Positions 56,243-64,000 of a stretch of 64,000 nucleotides of DNA are shown one piece after another. The stretch's first letter is position 1. Each line of letters opens with the position of its first letter. The notes under the pieces are model-generated. The model saw nothing but the letters and a program-made list of their open reading frames with translations. It had not been told where the DNA came from and did no database searches. Source of the stretch: Adiantum capillus-veneris (taxonomy: Eukaryota > Streptophyta > Polypodiopsida > Polypodiales > Pteridaceae); contig CM043963.1 of assembly GCA_014529385.2 (NCBI GenBank), forward strand, positions 71,692,412 through 71,756,411. The letters are read 5' to 3'. Made by a program: the position numbers and the translations under genes.

Positions 56243-57760
56243 TTGAACTATATGTTACCCCCTCTGATGCCCCAGGTGGTACCTCCTCCTCTGGCACCAA
56301 AAAGTACGAGAGCGTCCAATCGGCAACCTTCTCAGCCGTTTGTTCTGATCGGGGGAGTCTTCAGGAATATGGTGCAACCATCTGACCCTGATCCAGTGCA
56401 ACCACCTTTGCCACCACCATTGCCCCCACTTCCACCACCACCGCCACTAGGCTACAATGTTTGGAGCCCATATGGATACCCTTATTATCCATACCCGGGA
56501 CATGCGCCTAACCAACCCAAAGATTTCAAAGATGGTGGGACGACAATCAAATTCTTCACTTTTTCCGGGGTGAAAGATCTCAAGAAAGCATTGCAGTTCC
56601 TACAGCAATTCGACAACATCTATGCTTTGGGGAACTATACAGAAGAATCCAAGATTTCTCGAGCAGCGGGATTTCTTAAAGATAATGCTATGCAATGGTG
56701 GAGTTCAATCGCGACACAACAGCATGCTCCAAGGACCTGGCAAGCTTTCAAGACAGTTTTTGCACGTAGTTACACGACTTCAATGTTTGAAGTCCGGATT
56801 TTGGCAGAGTCGGGCAACTTGAAAATGCTTGCCACCGAAACCATGGACGACTATAACCAAAGGTTTCTCGACGTGTCCCTTCCGGTGTCCTTAAAGTTCA
56901 TTCCCTTGGAGGACCAGTGCGAGCGCTACACCATTGGACTACCATCACCCTTGCAGGAATATTGTCTCTCCAAGCAAGTCTCTACCATGCAAGAGCTTAT
57001 GGACCATGCCGCGGTCGGCTACAAGCTCATGAAAGGAAAGTTGGAGTTTACCACAGAAGAATCTTCGGCCACTAACCAGAACTCCCGGCAACAACGAACA
57101 AATTCTCGAGAATCCCGTGAAAACCAACCTCAACGGCCTCGTTTGACACAACTTCAACGAGACGCCTTGTTACAAGAAGGCCGATGCTTCGAATGTTTCT
57201 AAACAGGGCATACGTTCAATACATGTTCTGAGCGAGCCTCGACGTCCTCAGTGCAACCTTATGCTCCCACGACAGACAGATCCCCGCGGCCACCTCCGGC
57301 CAAGAAGCCTAGACCTGCTATTAGACTAGTACCCGATATTTATGGTATACACCTCGAGAGTTTTAATGAATTATGCAGAGCTTATGGAAAAGTCAACTGC
57401 TTGAAAGCCCTTATTTTCTTTGACCCCGGAGCTATGGAGAACTTCATCCATCCAGAATTCTTGAAGCAGATGCACTTTGATTATGATGCAGAGGGTGGAG
57501 AAATTGAAGCTGAGCTAGCCACGGGGCAAACTCAGAAAGTGGTACCGCTCATTGGTGCACTTCCAGTGACTATACAAGATTATCATGGAAAAGCCGATTT
57601 CCACATTATGAAGTTGGGCAATTGCGACGCTCTCTTGGGCATGCCCTGGCACGACAAAAATGATGCAACTCTCCAGGTCCGGAACCGAACCATCACCGTG
57701 ATGCAGAAGGGCAAGCCCGTTGTCCTCAAAGTTCGATTGTCCGAACAAAACCCCGAATGA
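56243..57760 (+). pseudogene. Gag-protease of element C
   Basis: One frame of about 505 codons with a single stop. N-terminus: Pro-rich (residues ~45-70, PPLPPPLPPLPPPPP). Retrotrans_gag domain from FKDGGTTIKFFTFSG to DQCERYTIGLPSPLQEY, with AMQWWSSIAT. Zinc knuckle: CFECF-stop-TGHTFNTC, so the TAA at 57200-57202 sits inside the CX2CX4HX4C motif. The frame then reads a retropepsin-like protease with IFFDPGAMENFIHPEF and LGNCDALLGMPWHDKND and ends at a natural TGA (57758-57760). Nothing follows that resembles RT. The protein would build particles and self-process, relying on another element's enzymes. Confidence 0.8.
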
Positions 57761-57966
57761 CCTCTCTAGTTGTTTTCTACTTGGATACTTTTGAACATTG
57801 TTTGAGAAAGTATTGTTTGAACTTTATTTGAAATGGATGCTATCTGTTTCAAACCTGTCTTGGTGCCGATTTGAAATGTTTGACTCTGGTTTCAATACTG
57901 GTTTCATTGATTGGTGATTTTTACTCCCGAGTGGAGAAGTGAGAAATATTGTCTTGATATTGTTTG
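57761..57966. other. Element C spacer
   Basis: No frame; some short repeated TTTGA-rich words. Confidence 0.5.
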
Positions 57967-58190
57967 AACCTCCGAACGACGTAGGCCGATGCCTGGGGAG
58001 TGTTTCGTTGTATGCTAGAAAACCTCCGAACGACGCAGGCCGATGCCTGGGGAGCGTTTGGTTGTATGCTTGAACCTCCAAACGCTCCCTAGGCCGATGC
58101 CTGGGGAGCGTTTGGTTGTATGCTTGAACCTCCGAGCGACGCAGACTGCAGTCTGCGGTCTGGGGAGCGTTTGGTTGTACAGTCCTCTGA
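57967..58190 (+). repeat. Tandem repeat, about 53 bp x 4
   Basis: Units start near 57968, 58022, 58073 and 58127 (AACCTCCGAACGACG... GCCGATGCCTGGGGAGCGTT). In unit 3 CCAAACGCTCCC pairs with GGGAGCGTTTGG further on, a perfect 12-bp stem. Confidence 0.85.
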
Positions 58191-58498
58191 GCTCATGGCC
58201 CGGACCTTTTTAGGTTATTTGCGGGGGGAGTGACGAGGTAGTCGTTGAGTAGCTTCATATCGTAGACCGTTTGTCTCGGGGGAGTGCTCAGCAGCGTTGT
58301 TTGTTGTGTCTTGTAACATGCATATGTGAGCACTTGTGTTGCATTGCGATGTGTCAATTACTGAATATTCCTAATTGGATGAGATTGCCCGGGTATGTAA
58401 TTTTAGTGCATCAAGACACCCGTGGAAGATCAGTATGGTCTGGGTGTGATGGCTAATTTTACTACGCCAGAATATCAAGAGTTCCGATCTGGACGAAC

Positions 58499-58634
58499 GG
58501 AGAAGCTAACTCCTTGATCAAAACAGCCGAAAGGAGAAGCTAACTCCTTGATCAAAAGAGCAGAAAGGAGAAGCTAACTCCTTGATCAAAACAGCCGAAA
58601 GGAGAAGCTAACTCCTTAATAAAAAGAGCAAATT
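58499..58634 (+). repeat. Tandem repeat, 34 bp x 4
   Basis: Units start at exactly 58499, 58533, 58567 and 58601 (GGAGAAGCTAACTCCTTGAT). Each contains an inverted pair GGAG/CTCC around AAGCTAA. Confidence 0.9.
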
Positions 58635-58720
58635 GATTGTCCCTCGGAATGACCCTTGGAAATTTTTGAGCTAACTTGAGTTGTTTTGCAGATATGCTGT
58701 AATCATGGACGATTACTCTC

Positions 58721-58736
58721 TTTCAAGAAGGGGAGA
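58721..58736 (+). other. Polypurine tract of element C
   Basis: TTTCAAGAAGGGGAGA before TGTAAC. Confidence 0.8.
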
Positions 58737-59427
58737 TGTAACAAACTTCTGACGTGTCAAAGCCTAAAGAATGGAAACCCTAATTTCTACCCGAAACCCT
58801 AACTGCTGAAACCCTAATTCTAAAAACCTAACCCTAAAACTTGCAAACCCTAATTTTGGAAACCCTAACCCTAAAAATTGTAGAAACCCTAAACCTAACC
58901 CTAAGGGCAGCGTGGCAGTTTTTCGAAAATTGCGTTGGCATGATGACGTGGCAAGCTGTACGGATTTCCACGTTATGCGTTGGCTGATGACGTGGCAGGC
59001 TGTACAGATTTCCGCGTTTTGCGTTGGCTGATGACGTGGCAGGCTGTACGGATTTCCGTGATTTACGTTGACAACTTTTTGGCTTTGCTTTTGGACCATA
59101 AGCTTTTAAGTTTGAAGGCCTTTTACTGTAAACTGCTTTTTAGGCCAAGGGCCTTAAAATATGAGGTTAGGGCTCATTCTCTGGCATGCTTCAGTACGGA
59201 GGTGCAGAGTCTCGAGTACCGGCTTGTAGTGTGTTGTTGCAATATAAAGATATACCGAAAGGGGCGCCAAGGTTTGGGGCCAATACTCTCTGGGGTGGAA
59301 TTCCGCCACTCCGTGTCGCGTGTGGTCTCTCTCTCTCTCTCTCTCTCTCAGTTCAGTTGTTATTGAAGCGCTAAAAGTTTGTTCAGTCTGTTCTTTTCTA
59401 TTGGCACGTGGTGCCCTTCTTGTGACA
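58737..59427 (+). repeat. Element C 3' LTR (691 bp)
   Basis: Same ends as the 5' LTR. Longer mainly because a ~44-bp unit (GCGTTGGCTGATGACGTGGC...) occurs three times (58932, 58977, 59021) against once in the 5' LTR. Confidence 0.85.
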
Positions 59428-59432
59428 GTTTT
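59428..59432 (+). repeat. Target site duplication of element C, right (GTTTT)
   Basis: Matches 55312-55316. Confidence 0.75.
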
Positions 59433-59737
59433 GCTCTTTTCCGCAGGCGCACCCCTTGGGCGGCCTTGCGCTTGCACCAAGGTTGCTTTTTCACACCTCA
59501 CGTCGATTGGTCGGGCGCTAAGTGCACGGTCTGCTCTCAATGAGTGAAAAGAGGCACAAGGGGAGGCTGGACAAGCCCTTCTTTCCTAGGATTCCTGTCA
59601 CTCTTCAAAAACACGATTAGGAATCGACACGCCCAAGCAATTTGGGTTCGTGCGATCGCAACAAGCAAAAAAATTCTTGTGATTCTTGTGGTTCTTTCCT
59701 TGAGTGATACAGAACATTGCCAAAGCTTTGATACCAA
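59433..59737 (-). other. Element B leader, right of element C, with primer site
   Basis: Closely matches 50855-51136 of element A, including GATTCCT...AGGAATC pairing. Primer site at 59725-59736. Confidence 0.75.
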
Positions 59738-60739
59738 TGTTAGGTGCAACGGAATGAATGTTTGAACTTTGCTCAAGATGTGTGCGCCGAACTGTGCTCA
59801 AGGTCCCTTTTACTTACGGAAGGGAGAGCCTTCTGTTCCTTTAGTGAGAGAGTGCAATGGACACAAAGTGAATGGACATACTGAATGGAAGTGCATGAGA
59901 CTGAGAGATAGAGAGAAGAGAAATACGACATCAGAGACGACGTAAAACCCTCCTCCGAAGGCCCCACTCTCGTTGGCGAGAGTGGTCTACTATTGATTGC
60001 ACAAACTGGTACAATGATGATACATGTGACTGATGCAAGTCTAGGCTATTTCGGTGACGACGACGGAGACGACGAGGCGACACTAGGGTTGAAAACTGAA
60101 GGTCGTTATCTGCTGTCCAAAAATGCTCTAGGCTGAAATCTGCTGTTGCTTCATTGCTGAAAAACGCTAGGCATGGGGATTTGCTGGCGATGGCAACTGC
60201 TGCAAAAACGCTAGGCTGTGGGAGCTCCTGGCGATGAGGACCTTGTTGCTGAAAACGCTAGGGACTGCAAATCTGCTGGCGATGATGCTTGATGGAAAAC
60301 GCTAGGGGAGAGAGGGTCTTTGCTTGGAGGAAGGGTCTTGCTGAGAAGTTGCCTGTTGAGCTTGGGCTCCTGCTGCGTCTTCTGCCGTTTAGTGCTAGTC
60401 TAGGTTTGCTTATATACAAACTTACTCAATTTTCCCTACCTACTTTCCAAAAAAAGTCACTTAAAAATTAATAAGTGAAAAATGTCAAAAATAGGTAATA
60501 TAGGCTAAATGCATTGGAAAATCCCCCTGAAGGATTCTGATGGGAATGCTTATGATCATGCTGTGTGCAACAAGAGGATATGCATCTAATCTAAGTGTTT
60601 GGTTTGGACATGCACAGTCTGCGAACAGACTCACAGAAGTGCCAGCTCACTTCCTATTCTAGACTGACTTGACTGAACTGAACCCTGATCATACTGTAGC
60701 TTGTCCACGGACACATAGGGTTGGATGTGTCACGTGACA
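59738..60739 (-). repeat. Element B 5' LTR (1002 bp)
   Basis: Pair of 52630-53638; TATA-like motif at 60409-60416 (minus). Confidence 0.85.
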
Positions 60740-60873
60740 CTGCACCACTCTTGTGGAGTAAGCTTTGTAGCAGGTTGGAGTGTAGGTCGACCCCTGTATC
60801 ACTATCATCCTGCTGGTGGAGGATAGCTCAAACTGTAGTGCCAGGCCTGTGAGAGTGGACCAAGCAGCTGCTT
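60740..60873 (-). pseudogene. LINE-like remnant, upstream part
   Basis: On the minus strand this joins 52629 and below once element B and one CTGCA are removed. The joined minus frame reads through the junction (NLLQSLLHKSGAV then RERCWELV). Confidence 0.4.
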
Positions 60874-62065
60874 TGTAAGGTGCAGCGGAATGAATGTTGT
60901 ATTTTCTCAAGATTAGTGATCTTTATTTGCTCAAGGTTCCTTTTAGTTCTTAGGGAAGGAGAGAGCCTTCCGTCTTATGGAGAGTGCTATGATCACGAAC
61001 AAGTGAGTGGATATTGTGCGTGCAAGTGAATGAGACTGAGAGGAGGAGAGAAAAGAGATACGACACCCGAGAGGTTGTAAAACCCTCCTCCGAAGGCCCC
61101 ACTCTCGTCGGCGAGAGTGGTCTAACTTTGATTGCACAAAGGTGTACAATGATGATGCATGGACTGATGCAAATGGGGGCTATGTCGATGACGACGATGA
61201 TGACTTTAGGGTTGTTTTTGGTCTTCTTCTATCTGCTGTCCACAAGGGCTTAATGGCTGAAAATCGGGGTGATCTTGGGCTGATTCTTAGGGCTGAAATT
61301 CTCTGTTTTTGTTGAGGTTTCTAGGCTGAATAGAAGTGCTGAAGTGATGCACCTTTTGGTTGCGTTTTTCTACTGTGATCGTCTGCTGAAAACGCTGATG
61401 GACTGCAAGTTAAGGCTGCGTTTTATGGGCTGAAAACCTGCTGTAAAAACGCTACCATAGGCTGCGTTTTTCAAGGCCTGAAGGCTGATGTAAACGCTGG
61501 GTTCTGCTGCTGGTTTGCGATCCCAAAAAGCTGGGCTTTGGGGCTGCCTGTAGGGGAAACAAACGCCAGAAAAGGGGGGACTTTGATGGCGATGGCTGAT
61601 GCTGAGAAAACGCCAAGGGAGGATGGGAGATGCAAAAACGCTAGAGGGTATGAGGGGGTACTGTTGAGAAGTTGCCTGTTGAGCGGGAAGCTCCTGCTGC
61701 CTCTTCTCCAAATAGTGCTAGCTCTAGTTTGATTATATACAAACTTAGCAAAATTGCCCTACCTACTTTTGTTGGAAAGTCACTTAAAAATAATAAGTGA
61801 AAATAACCAAAAATAGGTAAAATAGGTTAAATGCACTGGAAAATTCCCCTGATTGAATCTGATGGATTGTGAAGGGAATTCTCATGATCATGCTGTGTGC
61901 AATCGGAGGATATGCATCTGTGCTAAGTGACTGGGCATGCACCGTCTACGAGTAGACTCACAAAAGTGCCAGATCACTGCTAATCTAGACTTGATTGGAC
62001 TGACTGAACCCTGCTGTGGTGTAGCTTGTCCACGGACACATAGGGTTGGGATGTGTCACGTGACA
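60874..62065 (-). repeat. Element D 3' LTR (1192 bp)
   Basis: Begins TGTAAGGTGCAGCGG (one change from TGTTAGG) and ends CACGTGACA. Its left part resembles element A LTRs more than element B. TATA-like ATATAAT at 61732-61739 (minus). Confidence 0.8.
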
Positions 62066-62079
62066 TCCCCTCCTTTTCA
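62066..62079 (-). other. Polypurine tract of element D
   Basis: Minus strand TGAAAAGGAGGGGA. Confidence 0.8.
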
Positions 62080-62964
62080 AAGTGAGGTACTGGTACCGAA
62101 CTGGATGGCGTCGAGGGAGATCGCCAACAGCATCTGGAATCTTGGAAGGGACTCTTCGCCGGCCCACTCTGAGATGTGGGTCGTGCGGTACTTGAACGTC
62201 ATAAAGGTCTGCAACGCTTGCTTCTTTGGGCCACGCCGAAAGAGACACAAAGTCTTCTGTGGCTCCTTCGATGCTTCAACTTCTTCTAGAATCCTGCTTC
62301 TATCGTCTTCAAGAATCTCCATGGCTGAAAATTCCTGAAACCATCTCCAACACAAAACCATGAACATACCCATTCCATGTAAAGTGAAGGAAAAAAATCT
62401 TGTCTTCTCTAAAGACTGTGTATGCAATGTAGATGAACATAGAGACGGAGTGACAACCCGTTCATCAAACACATGCAAACAATGCGCTCGAATCTTTCTC
62501 GTATGATCTAGAGCAATCAACTGTGGCAATTCACAACGGAAATGCCCATGCTTGGTGCTCACACTTTCATGTGCTCTTTCGGGTACCGTGTCATGCCAAG
62601 GAAGAGACATGGAATGTGACTTCCTTACATACATACCTTTCAGCTTTTCATGAACAATCCGCATACATTCGTGCTCATCCATGAGAGAAACATGCTCAAC
62701 ATACAATATGTCATGCCTAGGAAAAGGGATCACATAACGATGTTGACTAAAATACAGGAAACCTTCACGAATGAAACACTCGAACAATGCGTGCGTATCG
62801 ATCATGCGAACACATAATACTTCCTGTGAGGGTTCTTTGGACCAAGGCGTGAGAGCCAAGATCGATCCTTTGTGATTGATCGAATCTGCAACGAGGTTAG
62901 CTTCGCTAGAAAAAGCATTCACTAATACCTCATCCTTGTGAACAATCACATCATCTTCATGCAA
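62077..62964 (-). CDS. C-terminal domain of the A/B/D-family protein (intact in element D)
   Basis: 295 open codons without stop or shift, the best-kept copy of this domain. Landmarks: VLCVRMIDTHALFECFI, IPFPRHDILYVEHVSLMDEH, MSLPWHDTVPERAHESVSTK, GHFRCELPQLIALDHTRKI, FRRGPKKQALQTF, ISEWAGEES and the end AIQFGTSTSL. It contains several conserved His and Cys but no pattern of a known enzyme or of an env glycoprotein (no signal peptide; one hydrophobic stretch MGMFMVLCWRWF). A two-base loss upstream separates it from the HDDL repeat. The position between pol and polypurine tract is where extra ORFs or env sit in some plant Gypsy elements. Confidence 0.55.
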   Translation of the reverse strand: MHEDDVIVHKDEVLVNAFSSEANLVADSINHKGSILALTPWSKEPSQEVLCVRMIDTHALFECFIREGFLYFSQHRYVIPFPRHDILYVEHVSLMDEHECMRIVHEKLKGMYVRKSHSMSLPWHDTVPERAHESVSTKHGHFRCELPQLIALDHTRKIRAHCLHVFDERVVTPSLCSSTLHTQSLEKTRFFSFTLHGMGMFMVLCWRWFQEFSAMEILEDDRSRILEEVEASKEPQKTLCLFRRGPKKQALQTFMTFKYRTTHISEWAGEESLPRFQMLLAISLDAIQFGTSTSL

Positions 62965-62968
62965 CTCA

Positions 62969-63229
62969 TCATGCTTGTGAGATCACATCTTGATCATGCA
63001 AATCATCATGCTTGTCATTGTCATCCAAATCATCATGCAAATCCTTATCATTCAATTCATCATGCTTCTCATAATCATACAAATTCTGTGTGTCATGCTG
63101 TGGAGAAAAAGAGATTGAGAGAATCTCCTTATCTTGTATCCTTTCAATCTTGTCCTGCAGATTAGCAAAGAGATGGAGAATGAGAAATGTCCTCTCCATG
63201 AAAGACAGTAGGAGAATCACTTTTGGCAT
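62969..63229 (-). pseudogene. HDDL repeat part of the element D protein
   Basis: The minus frame reads ...HDELNDKDLHDDLDDNDKHDDLHDQDV. Histidine/aspartate-rich units of 7-8 residues (21-24 bp) recur as in A and B. The coiled-coil start present in A and B is missing here. Confidence 0.55.
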
Positions 63230-63235
63230 TGAGAG

Positions 63236-63616
63236 TTAAATGTTAGCCTCAAAATCAATGAGAGCGTTAGTCTCACGAAACCATCGAATGCCCAAAATCA
63301 TATCACATCCTGAGAGAGGAGAAACAACAAATCTTCTAGTGAAGGCAATCTGTTGAATTGCAAACAACACATCAAGGCACTCCTCCGTGATGAGAGCGTC
63401 CATACCGGGACGAAAGCCAGAGACCTCGATAGGAGATCTTGGACTAACTTCGAGGCGGGCTTTCTCAACAAGAGAGGAACTGATCACATCATGCATACTA
63501 CCTGGGTCAAACAATATGACAAAACGGTGCCCCGACGTACAACCATAACATTTAATGAGAGATTCATCAATGGGAGGGTCCTGAGAAACTTGGGGCACAC
63601 TCGTGTTATCATTCAT
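63236..63616 (-). pseudogene. Protease of element D (retropepsin-like)
   Basis: Contains FVILFDPGSMHDVISSSLVE (catalytic D in DPGS) and GCDMILGIRWFRETNALIDF. The end of the domain continues in another frame (LTLNAKSDSPTVFHGED), so there is a shift near 63240. Confidence 0.75.
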
Positions 63617-63671
63617 TGCATTGACAGAGGAAGTGGGTGCTGTGGGTTCTTTAGATTCATTCTATTCAAGC

Positions 63672-64000
63672 TTAGGACGTGTTCTTTTTATGTCCCTTAA
63701 TGTGACAATGAAAACAACGACCTTCCTTAGAATAAGTGCTTTGTTCTTCCGAAGTGATGTAACCTCCTACAATTCCTTGTGCTACCTTTTCATCTGGAGT
63801 AAGCTTAGGTTTAGCAATTGTGTTAGCCTTACCCTTAGATTCATTGGAAGAATTCTTTGATGAGAGACTGTTGGAAGATTGGTTAGAAGAGTTATCATTC
63901 TTACCGTTCTTACCGTTCGGAGGGTTCTGAGAAGTCTGCGAGGCACTTGTGGAAGTCTTGTTCTCCTTAGGCTTTCCCTTGTTGTGCTTCATCTCTTGGG
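63672..64000 (-). pseudogene. Gag C-terminal part of element D
   Basis: Asn/Ser/Lys-rich linker, then CFHCHIKGHKKNTS: a zinc knuckle whose last Cys is Ser, followed by a stop. Continues beyond the window. Confidence 0.65.

Larger units (their letters stand above)
55317..59427 (+). mobile_element. Element C: gag-protease-only LTR retrotransposon nested in B
   Basis: LTRs 55317-55919 and 58737-59427, both TGTAAC...GTGACA. Primer site 55921-55932 (TGGTATCAGAGC). Polypurine tract AAGAAGGGGAGA. 5-bp duplication GTTTT. The interior has gag and protease but no RT, RNase H or integrase: a non-autonomous element of the TR-GAG kind with a protease added. Confidence 0.9.
52630..60739 (-). mobile_element. 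Element B: non-autonomous LTR retrotransposon with nested element C
   Basis: Flanked by CTGCA on both sides (52625-52629, 60740-60744). LTRs 52630-53638 and 59738-60739. Primer site GCTTTGATACCA (59725-59736, one change from the initiator-Met complement). Polypurine tract complement TCCCCTCCTTTTC at 53639. Without element C and its duplication the internal region is about 1983 bp and holds a single reading frame. Confidence 0.85.
60874..64000 (-). mobile_element. Element D: LTR retrotransposon of the A/B family (runs off the window)
   Basis: 3' LTR, polypurine tract, C-domain ORF, HDDL repeat, protease and gag are all in the minus orientation. RT, RNase H and integrase, expected between protease and the HDDL frame, are absent (only about 70 bp there). 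Confidence 0.75.

Noticed and set aside
62077-62964. Calling the C-domain ORF an envelope protein
   Set aside because: The position fits, but there is no signal peptide, cleavage site or clear transmembrane anchor; only one short hydrophobic stretch.
1-64000. CRISPR arrays, tRNA or rRNA genes, plastid or mitochondrial inserts
   Set aside because: No spaced direct repeats of CRISPR type, no cloverleaf with conserved tRNA boxes, and no organelle gene was recognised by eye. The tRNA-like words seen are primer-binding sites.

Overview
This window looks like nuclear DNA of a land plant with a large, repeat-rich genome. The pointers are: many LTR retrotransposons primed by initiator tRNA-Met, AAACCCTAA (plant telomere-type) motifs, very frequent (CT)n/(GA)n tracts, decay of CAG/CAA codons to stops (expected from plant CHG/CG methylation), and a host gene split by GT-AG introns. 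I cannot name the species. A fern or another plant outside the angiosperms is my best guess, at low confidence, partly because a Penelope-like reverse transcriptase is present. No bacterial-type operons, rRNA, tRNA or CRISPR arrays were seen.

Layout. 1-14974: a tandem array LTR-internal-LTR-internal-LTR of a non-autonomous LTR element (LTR about 2.05 kb, internal about 2.8 kb). Its only long reading frame encodes an acidic, repeat-bearing protein that I do not recognise. The third LTR is split by a 3858-bp DNA element flanked by a 9-bp target duplication (CAAAGCGCA), probably Mutator-like and loaded with microsatellites. 14975-16468: remnants of other retroelements (an unusual primer-site motif, a repeated unknown domain, a Copia-type protease scrap, a gag). 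16469-20844: a minus-strand Ty3/Gypsy pol with its 3' LTR, badly frameshifted. 21036-22270: a Penelope-like RT remnant. 23187-31286: a chromovirus (Ty3/Gypsy with chromodomain) whose gag-pol frame is intact except for three in-frame stops; its 5' LTR is truncated at a (CA)n tract. 31287-43832: mostly low-information DNA with an LTR-like segment and a decayed minus-strand coiled-coil frame (37593-39727). 43833-45290: an unrecognised gene-like frame with intron-like signals.

46758-47289 holds the one host gene I recognise: the first two exons of DPH2 (diphthamide biosynthesis). No later exon was recognised. The rest of the window (16.7 kb) therefore looks like its second intron, or the gene is broken here. 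That stretch holds a LINE-like remnant invaded by three related minus-strand elements (A 48956-52268, B 52630-60739, D from 60874) and by a plus-strand element C (55317-59427) nested inside B. A, B and C each have matching 5-bp target duplications (GAGAC, CTGCA, GTTTT).

The most unusual content is (i) the acidic open reading frame of the tandem array and (ii) the protein shared by A, B and D: a charged coiled coil, a His-Asp-rich HDDL repeat and a unique C-terminal domain, placed between pol (missing) and the polypurine tract. Neither resembles standard gag, pol or env. These elements presumably depend on enzymes from autonomous relatives; the chromovirus here is the nearest to complete but carries stops itself.
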